A stretch of DNA of 64,000 nucleotides, from the NCBI RefSeq assembly GCF_024105655.1, contig NZ_JAAAMH010000009.1:112434-176433 (forward strand), given 5' to 3'. Below are positions 1 to 10,450 of this stretch, piece by piece. The DNA comes from Aliihoeflea sp. 40Bstr573 (GTDB taxonomy: Bacteria; Pseudomonadota; Alphaproteobacteria; Rhizobiales; Rhizobiaceae). The notes beneath the pieces were generated by a model. It did not search any database. It was not told where the DNA came from and saw only the letters and a list, made by a program, of their open reading frames with translations. Positions within the stretch are counted from its first letter, which is position 1. Every line of letters starts with the position of its first letter. The translations under genes were made by a program, and so were the position numbers.

Positions 1-108
1 TTGAAGGCCGCCAATTCCGATGATGGCAACGCCGCGGTCGAGGCGGCGGTGAAGAAAAAGGTCGTTGCGCTGACCGAGCGCTTCCCGATCTATCCATATC
101 TGGGCTAA
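1..108 (+). CDS. glyA: Serine hydroxymethyltransferase, C-terminal end (partial)
   Basis: The frame is open from base 1 and gives 35 residues ending in [10 protein letters not shown] before a TAA stop. The ERFPIYP tail is typical of the C-terminus of serine hydroxymethyltransferase, which makes glycine and methylene-tetrahydrofolate from serine. glyA directly upstream of nrdR is the usual order in rhizobia and supports the call. The rest of the gene, with the PLP lysine, lies outside the window. Confidence 0.8.
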   Translation: MKAANSDDGNAAVEAAVKKKVVALTERFPIYPYLG

Positions 109-144
109 ACGCAGGGGCAGCACACCATCTGTTGAAAGAAAAGC

Positions 145-615
145 ATGCGCTGCCCCTACTGCCAGTCTGAAGACACCCAGGTGAAGGATTCCCGGCCTGC
201 CGAAGACGGGCAGGCCATCCGGCGCCGGCGCGTCTGCCCGGTCTGCGGCGGACGCTTCACCACCTTTGAGCGGGTGCAACTGCGTGATCTCGTCGTCGTC
301 AAGCGGTCGGGCCGCAAGGTGCCTTTCGACCGCGACAAGCTGATGCGCTCTGTCGAGATCGCGTTGCGCAAGCGCAATGTCGAGCCGGACCGCATCGAGC
401 GCGCCGTCACCGGCATCGTACGCCAACTCGAAAGCTCGGGCGAAACCGAAGTTCCCTCCGACGAGATCGGCCGCCTGGTGATGGATGCGCTCAAGTCCAT
501 CGACGACGTCGCCTATGTGCGCTTTGCCTCCGTCTACCGCAATTTCCGCGAGGCGCGCGACTTCCAAGACCTGCTTGGCGAATTGAAGGGCGACGAGGAC
601 GCGGCGCGCGAATGA
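145..615 (+). CDS. nrdR: Transcriptional repressor NrdR
   Basis: A 156-residue protein of normal family length. It has an N-terminal zinc ribbon (Cys3, Cys6, Cys31, Cys34) followed by an ATP-cone domain at about residues 49-139. NrdR senses ATP/dATP and represses ribonucleotide reductase genes by binding NrdR boxes. It sits 36 bp after glyA, and its last four bases overlap the start of ribD (ATGA), so it is probably cotranscribed and translationally coupled with the riboflavin genes. I saw no NrdR box in the short upstream gap. Confidence 0.96.
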   Translation: MRCPYCQSEDTQVKDSRPAEDGQAIRRRRVCPVCGGRFTTFERVQLRDLVVVKRSGRKVPFDRDKLMRSVEIALRKRNVEPDRIERAVTGIVRQLESSGETEVPSDEIGRLVMDALKSIDDVAYVRFASVYRNFREARDFQDLLGELKGDEDAARE

Positions 616-1718
616 CCGGCGGCAAGGCCGATCGTCGTTTCATGGCCGCTGCGATCCGCCTGTCGCGCCGCAATCTCGGCCTGACCTCGACGAACCCTTC
701 GGTCGGAACGCTGATCGTGCGCGACGATGGTAACGGGCCGCGGATCGTCGGGCGGGGGATCACCGCCATCGGCGGCAGGCCCCATGCAGAGGCGGAGGCA
801 CTTGCCGAAGCGGGCGGTGATGCGCGCGGCGCCACGGCCTATGTCACTTTGGAGCCCTGTGCGCACCATGGCCGGACCCCGCCTTGCGCCGAGGCACTGG
901 TGCGCGCGGGGATTGCCCGCGTCGTCGGCGCGGCGGCCGATCCAGATCCGCGCGTCTCCGGCAAGGGCTATGCGATCCTGGAAGCCAGCGGACTGGCCGT
1001 CGAGCCCGCAATCCTGTCCGACGAGGCAGCAAATCTGCTCAATGGATATCTGACCCGGTCTTTGAACAAGCGGCCGGAAGTGACTCTGAAACTTGCGGTT
1101 TCATCCGACGGGATGATCGGCCGCGCAGGCGAAGGTCAATTCGCGATTACCGGGCCCGTCTCGCGGCGACAGGTTCATCGCATCCGCGCCGAAAGCGACG
1201 CGATTCTCGTTGGCATCGGCACCGCTCTGGCGGACGACCCGGAACTCACCTGCCGCCTGCCGGGTCTGGAAAAGCGCTCGCCAATCCGGATCGTGCTCGA
1301 CCGCGATGCGCGGCTTTCGCCCGGATCGAAGCTTGCATCGAGCGCGCGGGAGACGCCCGTACTGCTGGCGACGGCAATCGACGCCGATGCCGCCCGGCGC
1401 GCGGCGCTCGAACGGCTGGGCGTCGGCTTCATCGCCTGCGACGAGCACGAAGGCCGTATCGCCCTGCCGGAATTCCTGGAGGATCTGGCGGCGCGCGGCG
1501 TCCTTACCCTTCTCGTCGAGGGCGGCGCTGAGACCGCTCGGCAATTCCTGGCCGAAGGTCTGGTGGACCGGCTGGTTCTCTTCGTCGGCCCGCAGCCGAT
1601 CGGGCAGGGCGGTATCGCATCGCCCGTCGATCCGGCTGCAATTCCGGCAGGTTTCCGCCTCTTGCGGCGCGATATCTCCGGCGCCGATATCTGCTTTGAG
1701 TATGTAAGGACCGACTGA
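612..1718 (+). CDS. ribD: Bifunctional riboflavin deaminase/reductase RibD
   Basis: A 368-residue two-domain enzyme for the second and third steps of riboflavin synthesis in the cytosol. The N-terminal deaminase carries the zinc and catalytic motif HAE (58-60) with Cys83 and Cys92 in [12 protein letters not shown]. The C-terminal NADPH-dependent pyrimidine reductase covers about residues 150-365 (LKLAVSSDG near its start). It overlaps nrdR by 4 bp and ribE by 1 bp, so the three genes form one tight operon. Confidence 0.96.
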   Translation: MTGGKADRRFMAAAIRLSRRNLGLTSTNPSVGTLIVRDDGNGPRIVGRGITAIGGRPHAEAEALAEAGGDARGATAYVTLEPCAHHGRTPPCAEALVRAGIARVVGAAADPDPRVSGKGYAILEASGLAVEPAILSDEAANLLNGYLTRSLNKRPEVTLKLAVSSDGMIGRAGEGQFAITGPVSRRQVHRIRAESDAILVGIGTALADDPELTCRLPGLEKRSPIRIVLDRDARLSPGSKLASSARETPVLLATAIDADAARRAALERLGVGFIACDEHEGRIALPEFLEDLAARGVLTLLVEGGAETARQFLAEGLVDRLVLFVGPQPIGQGGIASPVDPAAIPAGFRLLRRDISGADICFEYVRTD

Positions 1719-2329
1719 TGTTCACTGGAATCGTGACCGATATCGGCGAGATCGATACCATCGCGCCCCTCGACCAGGGTATCCGCCTTCGCATTCGCAC
1801 GAACTACGATCCCGCGACCATCGCAATCGGCGCTTCGATCGCCTGCGCCGGCGTCTGCCTGACGGTCGTTTCCCTGCCGGAAACCGGCTTCAATGACCGT
1901 TGGTTCGAAGTCGAGGCGTGGGAGGAAGCGCTGCGCCTGACGACTGCCGGAAACTGGCAGACGGGCTCCCGGCTAAACCTCGAACGCGCACTGAAGATTG
2001 GGGACGAACTCGGCGGACATATCGTGTCCGGCCATGTCGATGGCACCGCCGAAATCGTCGAGCGGATGGACGAGGGCGATGCCGTGCGCTTTCGCCTGCG
2101 AGCGCCCGCCGCCTTGTCGAAGTTCATCGCCCCGAAGGGCTCCGTCGCGCTGGACGGCACGTCGCTCACCGTCAACGGTGTGGACGGCGACATCTTCGAC
2201 GTGCTTCTCATTCACCATTCGCTCGGCGTGACGACCTGGGGTGCACGCCAGGTCGGCGACCGGGTCAATCTGGAAGTCGACACAATGGCCCGCTATGCCG
2301 CAAGGCTGATGGAAGCGCGCGACCAGTGA
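1718..2329 (+). CDS. ribE: Riboflavin synthase alpha chain
   Basis: A 203-residue protein starting [10 protein letters not shown], the signature start of riboflavin synthase. It has two tandem lumazine-binding repeats, the second starting near residue 98 (GHIVSGHVDG). It dismutates two 6,7-dimethyl-8-ribityllumazine molecules to riboflavin. The start codon shares one base with the ribD stop. It is also called ribC in some genomes. A 128-bp gap follows before ribH. Confidence 0.95.
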   Translation: MFTGIVTDIGEIDTIAPLDQGIRLRIRTNYDPATIAIGASIACAGVCLTVVSLPETGFNDRWFEVEAWEEALRLTTAGNWQTGSRLNLERALKIGDELGGHIVSGHVDGTAEIVERMDEGDAVRFRLRAPAALSKFIAPKGSVALDGTSLTVNGVDGDIFDVLLIHHSLGVTTWGARQVGDRVNLEVDTMARYAARLMEARDQ

Positions 2330-2457
2330 GCATCATCGGCGATAGCTGTGTTTTCAGGAGCGCGGCCTCCTGCGCCGACCGTCAGACTTCTTGCAAACCT
2401 TCGCTTGCGAACTCGACCGGATCGGCCTAAGTCACCGGGCCAATTCCGGAGACATTC

Positions 2458-2922
2458 ATGCCCCAACAGGAACCCCTCAAAGTTCTGATCGTCGAAGCGC
2501 GCTTCTATGACGATCTGGCCGACGCGCTCCTCGATGGAGCCAAGGCAGCGCTCAGTGCCGGCGGCGCGAGCTATGACGTCGTGACAGTGCCCGGCGCGCT
2601 CGAGATTCCCGCTGTCATCTCGTTCGCGCTCGATGGTGCGGATGCGGGCGGCACTGATTACGACGCCTTTGTCGCGCTCGGCTGCGTCATTCGCGGCGAG
2701 ACCTACCATTTCGATATCGTAGCGAACGAATCCTGCCGCGCGTTGATGGACCTTTCCGTCAATGAATCGCTGGCAATCGGAAACGGTATCCTGACCGTCG
2801 AGAACGACGACCAGGCGTGGTCCCGTGCGCGCCCCAACGAGGGCGACAAGGGCGGCTTCGCCGCGCGCGCAGCCCTGACGATGGTGGAGATGAAGAAGCG
2901 CCTTTCAGGGGCGGGCCGATGA
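2458..2922 (+). CDS. ribH: 6,7-dimethyl-8-ribityllumazine synthase
   Basis: A 154-residue lumazine synthase of normal length. It shows the VPGALEIP substrate loop (44-51) and the [10 protein letters not shown] region with the acid-base His84. It condenses the RibD product with 3,4-dihydroxy-2-butanone 4-phosphate. A ribA/ribB-type gene supplying that second substrate is not in this window. Its stop overlaps the nusB start by 4 bp. Confidence 0.95.
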   Translation: MPQQEPLKVLIVEARFYDDLADALLDGAKAALSAGGASYDVVTVPGALEIPAVISFALDGADAGGTDYDAFVALGCVIRGETYHFDIVANESCRALMDLSVNESLAIGNGILTVENDDQAWSRARPNEGDKGGFAARAALTMVEMKKRLSGAGR

Positions 2923-3425
2923 GCGACACGGACGACCGCCCGGAAACGCCGCCCGTCCGCCAGGCCAACAAGCGCGGCGCCGCGCGGCTCGCGGCCGTGC
3001 AGGCGCTCTACCAGATGGATGTCGCGGGAACCGGCCTGCTGGAGATCTCGGCAGAGTACGAGGCCTATCGCCTCGGCAAGGAAGTTGACGGCGCGACCTA
3101 TCGCGAAGCGGATCCCCAGTGGTTCCGCGCAATCCTGTCGGGCGTTGTGCAGGACCAGAAGACGATCGACCCGGTCATCCGGCAGGCCCTGACCGATGAC
3201 TGGCCGCTGTCGCGATTGGACTCGACGCTGCGCGCAATCCTGCGTGCAGGTGTCTATGAGCTTATGAAGCGCGCCGACGTACCGGTCGCCGTGATTGTCA
3301 CCGAATATGTCGACATCGCCAAGGCCTTTTACACCGAGGAAGAGCCCAAGCTCGTCAATGCGGTGCTCGACCGCGTTGCGCGCCGCCTTCGCAACGAAGG
3401 CAGGGGCGGAACGCCGAAGGCATGA
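2919..3425 (+). CDS. nusB: Transcription antitermination factor NusB
   Basis: 168 residues from the ATG overlapping the ribH stop (ATGA). An open frame continues 34 codons further upstream, but that part lies inside ribH and is arginine/proline-rich junk, so the internal start is preferred. [16 protein letters not shown] is the typical NusB helix 1 motif, and VINEYVDIAK-like ([12 protein letters not shown]) and VNAVLDRVA motifs follow. NusB binds boxA RNA with NusE in rRNA antitermination. ribH-nusB is a conserved pair. Confidence 0.95.
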   Translation: MSDTDDRPETPPVRQANKRGAARLAAVQALYQMDVAGTGLLEISAEYEAYRLGKEVDGATYREADPQWFRAILSGVVQDQKTIDPVIRQALTDDWPLSRLDSTLRAILRAGVYELMKRADVPVAVIVTEYVDIAKAFYTEEEPKLVNAVLDRVARRLRNEGRGGTPKA

Positions 3426-4630
3426 CGACGGCCCGCGACGCTCGGCGCACGGCGATCGTCCTCGCTGCCGCGCAGGCCATCGTCGGGTCGGCAGCGCCCA
3501 TTGCTATCTCGGTCGGCGGCCTCGCCGGCTACTACCTTCTAGGTAGCGACAAGAGTCTCGCGACGGCACCCGTTACCGGCTTCACCATCGGTGTTGCGCT
3601 CGGCGCCATTCCTGCGGCAATGGTCCTCAGACGGCTCGGCCTTCGGCACGGTTTCATGACCGGCACCGGCATGACTGCCAGCGGCGGCGTCCTCGCGACC
3701 CTTGCCCTGTTCGCGCAGAACTTCTGGCTGTTTGCGGCCGGTCTTGCACTGATCGGCATCGGCAATGCCTTCGTCCAGCAGTTCCGCTTCGCCGCCGCCG
3801 AATCCGCACCCGCGCAGTTCAAGGCGCGTGCAATCTCGTTCGTTTTGGCAGGCGGGGTGCTCACTGCAATCATCGGCCCGCAAATTGTCATCTTCACCCG
3901 GGAGCTTCTCGCGCCCGTTATGTTCGCCGGTACGTTCGCGTCGGTGCTTGGCATCGCCGCCGTCGGTGCGCTCATCCTGTCGGCCCTGCCGCGCAACGAA
4001 GCGGGGCCTTTCGAAACGGCCGTTTCCGACGGTCCCGCGCGCTCCCTCGGCGAAATCGTGTGGCAGCCGAAGTATTGCATTGGGCTCTTGTGCGGCGTCG
4101 GCACCTATGCGCTGATGAGCTTCGTCATGACCGGCGCGCCCCTCGCCATGGTCGGATGCGGCTTTTCCACCGACCAGGCCATGCTTGGCATTTCCTGGCA
4201 CGTGATGGCGATGTACGCGCCAAGCTTCTTTACCGGCAAGCTGATCGCCCGCTTCGGCAAGGAGAAGATCGTGGCGGCGGGACTGGTGTTGCTTCTCGGC
4301 TGTGCCGTCGTCGCGCTCTCCGGCATCGAGTTGTGGCAGTTCTGGACGGCGCTTGTCCTTCTCGGAATCGGCTGGAATTTCGGCTTCATCGGATCGACTG
4401 CGATGGTGGCCGAAACCTATCGCCCGTCCGAAAAGGGCAAGGCGCTCGGCTTCCACGATTTCATTTTGTTCTCGACGGTCGCCTTCGCCTCTTTCATGTC
4501 CGGCCTCGTCTACAACCTCGCCGGCTGGGAAATGCTGAACTGGATCGTTTTCCCGGTCAGCGCCATCTGCCTCGCATCGCTGGCCTTTCTGGCAGTGCAT
4601 GGACGCCGCCACGCGGCCGGCGCCCGCTGA
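3422..4630 (+). CDS. MFS transporter
   Basis: A 402-residue integral membrane protein with about 12 hydrophobic segments and an MFS-like loop (RRLGLRHG) after the second or third helix. It starts in an ATGA overlap with nusB, so it belongs to the same transcript. No substrate-defining motif is recognised. In related rhizobial genomes an MFS gene commonly follows nusB, but its substrate is unknown to me. Confidence 0.8.
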   Translation: MTTARDARRTAIVLAAAQAIVGSAAPIAISVGGLAGYYLLGSDKSLATAPVTGFTIGVALGAIPAAMVLRRLGLRHGFMTGTGMTASGGVLATLALFAQNFWLFAAGLALIGIGNAFVQQFRFAAAESAPAQFKARAISFVLAGGVLTAIIGPQIVIFTRELLAPVMFAGTFASVLGIAAVGALILSALPRNEAGPFETAVSDGPARSLGEIVWQPKYCIGLLCGVGTYALMSFVMTGAPLAMVGCGFSTDQAMLGISWHVMAMYAPSFFTGKLIARFGKEKIVAAGLVLLLGCAVVALSGIELWQFWTALVLLGIGWNFGFIGSTAMVAETYRPSEKGKALGFHDFILFSTVAFASFMSGLVYNLAGWEMLNWIVFPVSAICLASLAFLAVHGRRHAAGAR

Positions 4631-4650
4631 CCCTGGGTAAGAATAACTCC

Positions 4651-4678
4651 TTGATGTGTCGGGAATCCTTCGCATAAG
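4651..4678 (+). promoter_or_regulatory. Candidate sigma70-type promoter for hppA
   Basis: TTGATG at 4651-4656 and CATAAG at 4673-4678 with a 16-bp spacer, about 95 bp before the hppA start. Match to the alphaproteobacterial housekeeping pattern is partial, so this is tentative. Confidence 0.25.
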
Positions 4679-4771
4679 CTGGCCGCGAATGCTGGGAGAC
4701 AATCGATTCCGGCTTCGTTCCCAATGCCCGGGGAGGGGTTCTGCCGGGCGATAATCAAGGAAGAATCGGCA

Positions 4772-6913
4772 ATGACCATGCTTTTCGTCGTCATCGCCTG
4801 CGGCCTGCTGTCCATCGTCTACGCGATATGGGCAACCCAATCGGTCCTTGCGGCCGACCAGGGGAATGCACGCATGCAGGAGATTGCGGGCGCGATCCGG
4901 GAGGGCGCGCAGGCTTATCTCACTCGCCAGTACACAACGATCGCGCTCGTCGGCGTGGTCGTCTTCCTCATTGCTTGGTGGCTGCTGTCCGCCACGGCCG
5001 CAATCGGTTTCCTGATCGGCGCCGTCCTTTCGGGCGTCGCAGGTTTCATCGGTATGCACGTTTCGGTACGCGCCAATGTGCGCACCGCGCAGGCCGCGTC
5101 GAACAGCCTGTCGGCAGGTCTGGACATCGCTTTCAAGGCAGGGGCGATCACCGGCATGCTGGTGGCCGGTCTCGCGCTTCTCGCAGTCTCCGTCTACTAC
5201 TGGGTGCTGATCGGCCCGATGGGCGCCGCGCCGTCGGATCGTATGGTAATCGACGCACTCGTCGCGCTCGGGTTCGGCGCGTCGCTAATCTCGATCTTCG
5301 CCCGCCTTGGCGGCGGCATATTCACCAAGGGTGCAGATGTCGGCGGCGATCTGGTCGGCAAGGTGGAAGCGGGCATTCCCGAGGACGATCCGCGCAATCC
5401 GGCGACGATCGCCGACAATGTCGGCGACAATGTCGGTGACTGCGCGGGCATGGCGGCTGATCTGTTCGAAACCTACGCCGTGACCGTGGTTGCGACGATG
5501 GTGCTCGCGGCGATCTTCTTCCTCGGCTCCGATCTTCTCGACTCGATCATGATCTACCCGCTGGCAATCTGCGGTGCATGCATCATCACCTCGATCATCG
5601 GCACGTTCTTCGTCAAGCTCGGCGCCAATGCGTCGATCATGGGCGCCCTTTATCGCGGGCTGATCGTTACCGGCCTTTTGACGATCGTGGGCATCGGCGC
5701 GGCAACCTCACTGACCATCGGCTGGGGCTCGATAGGGGTCGTCAACGGCATCGACATCACCGGCGCCAACCTCTTTTTCTGCGGCCTGATCGGGCTTGTG
5801 GTGACTGCGCTGATCGTGGTGATCACCGAATACTATACCGGCACCAACAAGCGTCCGGTGAACTCGATCGCGCAGGCGTCGGTGACCGGCCACGGCACCA
5901 ATGTCATCCAGGGCCTTGCCGTCTCGCTGGAATCGACGGCGCTGCCGGCGATCGTCATCATCGGCGGCATCCTGGCGACGTTCCAGCTGGCCGGCCTCTT
6001 CGGCACCGCGATCGCGGTCACGACCATGCTCGGACTGGCCGGCATGATCGTTGCGCTCGACGCCTTCGGGCCGGTAACGGACAATGCCGGCGGCATCGCC
6101 GAAATGTCGGGCCTTCCGCCGGAGGTGCGCCAGTCGACCGACGCGCTCGACGCTGTCGGCAACACCACCAAGGCGGTCACCAAGGGCTATGCCATCGGCT
6201 CGGCCGGCCTTGGCGCCCTGGTGCTCTTTGCGGCCTATTCCTACGATCTGGAATATTTCATCGCCAACCCGGAGCAGTACCCGTATTTCGCCGGCATGGA
6301 GGACGTGTCCTTCTCGTTGTCGAACCCCTACGTGGTGGCGGGCCTGCTTTTTGGCGGCCTCATTCCCTACCTCTTCGGCGGAATCGCCATGACAGCCGTC
6401 GGCCGTGCGGCCGGCGCCATCGTGGAGGAGGTTCGTCGCCAGTTCCGCGACAATCCGGGGATCATGCAGGGCACGGTGAAGCCGGACTATGCCCGCGCGG
6501 TCGATCTTTTGACCAAGGCGGCGATCCGGGAAATGATCGTCCCGTCGCTCCTGCCGGTGCTGGCGCCGATCGTTGTCTATTTCGGCATCCTTCTGGTCTC
6601 CGGCTCGAAGGCCGCGGCGTTCGCGGCGCTCGGCGCAACGCTTCTGGGCGTGATCGTCAACGGCCTCTTCGTCGCGATCTCGATGACGTCGGGCGGGGGC
6701 GCTTGGGACAATGCGAAAAAGTCGTTCGAGGACGGCTTCATCGACAAGGACGGCACACGGCACTTGAAGGGTTCGGATGCGCACAAGGCTTCGGTGACGG
6801 GCGACACGGTGGGCGATCCCTACAAGGATACCGCCGGCCCGGCCGTCAATCCGGCGATCAAGATCACCAACATCATGGCGCTGCTACTGCTGGCAGTTCT
6901 CGCCCACGGCTGA
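4772..6913 (+). CDS. hppA: K+-insensitive proton-pumping pyrophosphatase
   Basis: 713 residues with about 16 membrane segments. The start at 4772 ([11 protein letters not shown]) follows an AAGGAAGAA ribosome site; an in-frame ATG 16 codons earlier gives a non-hydrophobic leader and is less likely. The pyrophosphate site motifs [20 protein letters not shown] and [19 protein letters not shown] are intact. The [10 protein letters not shown] motif has the lysine that marks K+-independent H+-PPases; K+-dependent enzymes have alanine there. It uses cytosolic pyrophosphate to pump protons across the inner membrane. Confidence 0.96.
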   Translation: MTMLFVVIACGLLSIVYAIWATQSVLAADQGNARMQEIAGAIREGAQAYLTRQYTTIALVGVVVFLIAWWLLSATAAIGFLIGAVLSGVAGFIGMHVSVRANVRTAQAASNSLSAGLDIAFKAGAITGMLVAGLALLAVSVYYWVLIGPMGAAPSDRMVIDALVALGFGASLISIFARLGGGIFTKGADVGGDLVGKVEAGIPEDDPRNPATIADNVGDNVGDCAGMAADLFETYAVTVVATMVLAAIFFLGSDLLDSIMIYPLAICGACIITSIIGTFFVKLGANASIMGALYRGLIVTGLLTIVGIGAATSLTIGWGSIGVVNGIDITGANLFFCGLIGLVVTALIVVITEYYTGTNKRPVNSIAQASVTGHGTNVIQGLAVSLESTALPAIVIIGGILATFQLAGLFGTAIAVTTMLGLAGMIVALDAFGPVTDNAGGIAEMSGLPPEVRQSTDALDAVGNTTKAVTKGYAIGSAGLGALVLFAAYSYDLEYFIANPEQYPYFAGMEDVSFSLSNPYVVAGLLFGGLIPYLFGGIAMTAVGRAAGAIVEEVRRQFRDNPGIMQGTVKPDYARAVDLLTKAAIREMIVPSLLPVLAPIVVYFGILLVSGSKAAAFAALGATLLGVIVNGLFVAISMTSGGGAWDNAKKSFEDGFIDKDGTRHLKGSDAHKASVTGDTVGDPYKDTAGPAVNPAIKITNIMALLLLAVLAHG

Positions 6914-6928
6914 TCGTCGGGCAAAAGG

Positions 6929-6960
6929 AAAGGGCCGCGGTAGCGATACCGCGGCCCTTT
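6929..6960. terminator. Bidirectional hairpin terminator between hppA and bamE
   Basis: A perfect 14-bp inverted repeat with a 4-base loop, A-rich on the left arm and T-rich on the right. It lies between the converging hppA and bamE genes and could stop transcription in both directions. Confidence 0.75.
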
Positions 6961-6978
6961 GGCATGTCTGCTTGGATT

Positions 6979-7506
6979 CTAGAAGCTGGCGGAGCCGCGC
7001 CCGGCGCCCGTGCCGATCGGCGTGCCGCCCACGACGCCGGTGACGAGCTGCTGGATGAAGCCCGTGTCGCTGCCGGCTGTCGGCGTTGTCCGCGAAATGA
7101 AGTCGAAGACCCGGCCATCCTGAAGACCGTAATTGGCGATGTTCGACACGCGGCCGTCGTCGCCGAAATAGATTGCCAGAATCCTGCGGTCGACGACGCG
7201 CGGGTTCTGGAAGGCGACGTTGCGAACGGCGGTTTGGGAGATGTAGTAGAAGGTCTCGTTATCGAAGGTGGCCGTCGTCGTCGGCGTCCCGAGTGCCAGA
7301 AGAACCTGCTCGCGGCTCGACCCGACCGGCACAAGTTCGAGCATCTGCTCGTCGATGACATAGCCTTGCTGGAAGGTTTGGCGCGGGTTGAGATCGTCCG
7401 ACACCGAGGAGCAGCCGGCAGCGCCGCCTGCAAGCATGGCAGCCAGACCCGATACGACCAGCCGTGCACGGCTCTTGAAATTCCGTCCTTGCAACGACAA
7501 CTCCAT
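6979..7506 (-). CDS. bamE: Outer membrane assembly lipoprotein BamE/OmlA family
   Basis: 175 residues from the ATG at 7506. A hydrophobic signal segment ends in a lipobox-like GGAAGC around residues 26-31. The SmpA/OmlA domain follows (GSSREQVLLALGTPTT, then FYYIS). BamE is a periplasmic lipoprotein of the BAM complex that inserts outer membrane beta-barrels. A longer in-frame start at 7668 would overlap the divergent gene and puts 54 unlikely residues before the signal peptide. Confidence 0.88.
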   Translation of the reverse strand: MELSLQGRNFKSRARLVVSGLAAMLAGGAAGCSSVSDDLNPRQTFQQGYVIDEQMLELVPVGSSREQVLLALGTPTTTATFDNETFYYISQTAVRNVAFQNPRVVDRRILAIYFGDDGRVSNIANYGLQDGRVFDFISRTTPTAGSDTGFIQQLVTGVVGGTPIGTGAGRGSASF

Positions 7507-7621
7507 GACTTGGTTAAGCGCGCCTTGCGCCTGCGGGCAAAAGCGGTAAACCAGCTTGCGCGCCGATGCAACACGATGCGTTGCCGTACGCACCGAAACC
7601 GCCAGAAGGAGCCCTTCGGGA

Positions 7622-8188
7622 ATGTTCAAGCGACTGTTCGGCGGACGCCGGGATGAGAACGCGGCCATCGTCGATAGGATTTATGGACAGATCGTGGCGG
7701 CGGCGCGCCAGCCGGTGTTCTATGCCGAATGGAATGTGCCCGACACGCCGCTTGGCCGCTACGAGATGATGGCGCTGCACATGTTCCTTTTTCTCCACCG
7801 TACCCGCCGCGAGGACGGCGCCATTCAAGACGTCGCGCAGGACGTGACAGACGAGTTCTTCAAGGATGTCGACCATTCGCTGCGGGAACTCGGCATCGGC
7901 GATGTCGGCGTGCCGAAGCGCATGAAGAAGCTTGCTAAGATGTTCTACGGCCGGGCCGATTCCTACGGCAAGGCGGTCGAGGCAGAGGATCGCGAGGCGC
8001 TGGCGCAGGCACTCTATCGCAACGTCTTCCCGGGTGGCACAAATTGGCACGAAGCCCAGGCGATGGCCGATTATGTACTCGCCTCTGCGCGCGATCTTGC
8101 CGCGCAGCCGGTGGCGGGCTTGACGGCCGGCGAGGTCTCCTTCCTCGTGGCGGAGCGCACCCGGTCGATCGGGGGAGCGGCAGCATGA
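7622..8188 (+). CDS. Ubiquinol-cytochrome c chaperone family protein
   Basis: 188 residues starting MFKRLFGG at 7622, preceded by AAGGAG about 10 bases upstream. The core (GQIVAAARQPVFYAEWNVPD, LGRYEMMALHMFLFLHR and MKKLAKMFYGRADSYGKA) matches the Cbp3/UQCC1 chaperone family, which assists assembly of cytochrome b into the bc1 complex. Position between bamE (divergent) and DUF177 is standard in rhizobia. The stop overlaps the next start (ATGA). Confidence 0.9.
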   Translation: MFKRLFGGRRDENAAIVDRIYGQIVAAARQPVFYAEWNVPDTPLGRYEMMALHMFLFLHRTRREDGAIQDVAQDVTDEFFKDVDHSLRELGIGDVGVPKRMKKLAKMFYGRADSYGKAVEAEDREALAQALYRNVFPGGTNWHEAQAMADYVLASARDLAAQPVAGLTAGEVSFLVAERTRSIGGAAA

Positions 8189-8730
8189 GCGTGGAAAAGA
8201 GCCCCGTTACTTTCGATGCCAGCATTTTGCGTCTGCCCTCCAAGGGCATGCCGGTGCGTATCGAGGCAGACGAGACGCAGCGCCGGCAACTGGCCGACGC
8301 ACATCATCTCGTGGAAGTCAGATCGTTCCGGGCGGACCTGATGGTTGAAAACTGGAAGCGCGATGGCGTGAAGGTTACAGGGCAGGTCAGGGCGTCGATC
8401 GTTCAGTCCTGCATCGCTTCGCTTGAACCGATCGACGCCGAAGTCGACGAGGAAATTCACGCGCTGTTCGTACCCGAAGGCTCGAAGCTGATCCGGCCGG
8501 ACTCGTTCGAGGGCGGCGAGATGATTCTCGACGCCGAGGGAGAGGACGGACCGGAGCCGTTTTCCGGCGAGACGATCGATGTCGGCCAACTCGCCGAGGA
8601 GTTCTTTGCGCTGGGCATCGACCCCTATCCGCGCAAGGTCGAAGCCGCCCCTGTCACCGCGCCCGACAATGACGCCGCCGAGCGGGGACCGCTCTACGAG
8701 CAGTTGAAGGCGCTGAAGCGCGACGGCTGA
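8185..8730 (+). CDS. DUF177 (YceD-like) protein
   Basis: 181 residues from the ATG overlapping the previous stop. It has the family's central QSCIASLEPI motif and a C-terminal acidic region with FALGIDPYPRK. DUF177/YceD proteins are linked in other bacteria to 23S rRNA and L32 accumulation. In many genomes rpmF follows, but here a P-loop protein gene follows instead, 2 bp downstream. Confidence 0.87.
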   Translation: MSVEKSPVTFDASILRLPSKGMPVRIEADETQRRQLADAHHLVEVRSFRADLMVENWKRDGVKVTGQVRASIVQSCIASLEPIDAEVDEEIHALFVPEGSKLIRPDSFEGGEMILDAEGEDGPEPFSGETIDVGQLAEEFFALGIDPYPRKVEAAPVTAPDNDAAERGPLYEQLKALKRDG

Positions 8731-8732
8731 CG

Positions 8733-9263
8733 ATGCCGCGCCTCCACATCACCGGGCCGGCCGGCGCGGGAACGACGACGCTGGGAGCAGCCCTTGGCGC
8801 GGCGTTGAGCATCCGGCACCTGGACACGGACACCTTCTTCTGGCTGCCGACCGATCCGCCTTTCACCGATATCCGGCCGATCGCGATCAGACAGGAACTG
8901 CTCGCGGGTGCTATGGCGGATGCCGGTTCGTGGGTTCTGTCCGGATCGGCAATGGGGTGGGGAGACGGGCTCCTGCTTGACCTCGATGTGGTGATCTATC
9001 TCTACGTGCCGCCCGAAATCCGCCTTCCCCGGCTGATCGCACGCGAACGTGCCCGCTACGGCGAAGCGATCGCGCCGGGCGGAAGGATGCACGGGCAGCA
9101 CGTCGAATTCATCTCGTGGGCCCGCGGCTACGATAACGAAACGCATGCGGGACGCAGTCGCCGCAAGCATGAAGCCTGGATTGCCACGCTGGGCTGTCCC
9201 GTCCTCCGGTTGGAAGGCACCAAGCCGTGGCCGCCCTTGTTGAAGACGTGCGTGCAACCGTGA
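8733..9263 (+). CDS. P-loop nucleoside kinase-like ATPase
   Basis: A 176-residue protein with an N-terminal Walker A of the form GPAGAGTTTL and a DTDTFFW segment, like small adenylate kinase-related proteins (topology modulation or AAA_18 type). The Walker A lysine is replaced by Thr (GAGTTT rather than GxGKST), a variation seen in the GxGTTT subgroup. Its substrate is unknown. It lies between DUF177 and plsX, in line with them, and looks like an accessory insertion in a conserved run. Confidence 0.7.
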   Translation: MPRLHITGPAGAGTTTLGAALGAALSIRHLDTDTFFWLPTDPPFTDIRPIAIRQELLAGAMADAGSWVLSGSAMGWGDGLLLDLDVVIYLYVPPEIRLPRLIARERARYGEAIAPGGRMHGQHVEFISWARGYDNETHAGRSRRKHEAWIATLGCPVLRLEGTKPWPPLLKTCVQP

Positions 9264-9375
9264 CACTCGGGGGCTAGCCGTGCATAAGGCAGTTGTTTGC
9301 CGGGATGAAACCGCTATTTTCGCCGCACTTTGCTGAAATGCCGCCCCTGAAGGGCCAACGAAAGACGATTGCCGC

Positions 9376-10440
9376 GTGATACGCATTTCCATCGACGCCA
9401 TGGGGGGAGACCATGGTCCTTCGACGACGCTGCCGGGTCTGGCACGCGTAGCCGAGCGACGCCCCGATGCACGGTTCCTGATATTTGGCCGCGAGGACGA
9501 GGTACGTCCGATCCTCGCCAGATTGCCAAAGCTGGAGGCCGTTTCCGAGTTTCACCATTGCGAGATTTCGGTCCGCATGGACGACAAGCCTAGCCAGGCG
9601 CTGCGCCAGGGCCGCTGGAAGTCTTCGATGTGGAAATCGATCGAGGCCGTGAAGAACGGCGACGCGGACGTGTGCATCTCGGCCGGCAATACCGGCGCGC
9701 TGATGGCGATGTCGAAGTTCTGCCTGCGCACCATGGCGAGCATCGAGCGCCCGGCCATCGCCGCCATCTGGCCGACGGTGCGCGGCGAAAGTGTCGTGCT
9801 CGATGTCGGCGCCACGATCGGAGCAGACGCGCACCAGTTGATCGACTTCGCGATCCTGGGTTCTGCGATGGCGCGCGCGCTGTTCGACATCGAGCGCCCC
9901 TCCGTCGGCCTCCTCAATGTCGGCGTTGAGGAGGTGAAGGGCCAGGAAGAGGTCAAGGAGGCTGGCCGCATCCTGCGCGAGGTCGGGCTGAAGTCGATCG
10001 ACTATCATGGCTTCGTGGAAGGCGACGATCTCGGCAAGGGCACGGTCGACGTGGTGGTGACGGAAGGCTTTGCGGGCAACATTGCGCTGAAGACGGCGGA
10101 AGGCACCGCCAAACAGATCGCGCAGTATCTGCGGGAGGCGATGTCGCGCAGCTTCCTGTCGAAGATGGGCTATGTGCTCGCCAAAGGCGCGTTCGATTTC
10201 CTGCGCGAGAAGATGGACGTGCGCAAGATCAATGGGGGCGTGTTCCTCGGGCTGAACGGCATCGTGGTGAAAAGCCATGGCGGGACGGATGACGAGGGCT
10301 TCGCGGCCGCCGTCGAACTCGGCTACGACATGGCCAAGGGCAAGCTTCGCGAACGCATCGAAGCCGAGCTCCAGCAATTCCATGGGCGCCTGCGCCCACG
10401 CGGCGGCGACGACGACATGGTCGTGGCGGCAGGAAAGTGA
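9376..10440 (+). CDS. plsX: Phosphate acyltransferase PlsX
   Basis: 354 residues from a GTG start; the N-terminus [20 protein letters not shown] is the PlsX signature. It makes acyl-phosphate from acyl-ACP for the PlsY step of phospholipid synthesis at the membrane. Internal motifs [11 protein letters not shown] and [11 protein letters not shown] are conserved. fabH follows 10 bp downstream, the classical plsX-fabH pair. Confidence 0.96.
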   Translation: MIRISIDAMGGDHGPSTTLPGLARVAERRPDARFLIFGREDEVRPILARLPKLEAVSEFHHCEISVRMDDKPSQALRQGRWKSSMWKSIEAVKNGDADVCISAGNTGALMAMSKFCLRTMASIERPAIAAIWPTVRGESVVLDVGATIGADAHQLIDFAILGSAMARALFDIERPSVGLLNVGVEEVKGQEEVKEAGRILREVGLKSIDYHGFVEGDDLGKGTVDVVVTEGFAGNIALKTAEGTAKQIAQYLREAMSRSFLSKMGYVLAKGAFDFLREKMDVRKINGGVFLGLNGIVVKSHGGTDDEGFAAAVELGYDMAKGKLRERIEAELQQFHGRLRPRGGDDDMVVAAGK

Positions 10441-10450
10441 GATAAAGAGA

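Noticed and set aside
2330..2457. FMN riboswitch before ribH
   Set aside because: The conserved AGGG...GGCGGT type segments of the FMN aptamer are not found in this gap.
3539..7656. Long open frames opposite the MFS and hppA genes
   Set aside because: They are mirror-frame openings caused by high GC; the products are rich in Arg, His and Asp and lack any motif, while the other strand encodes recognised proteins.
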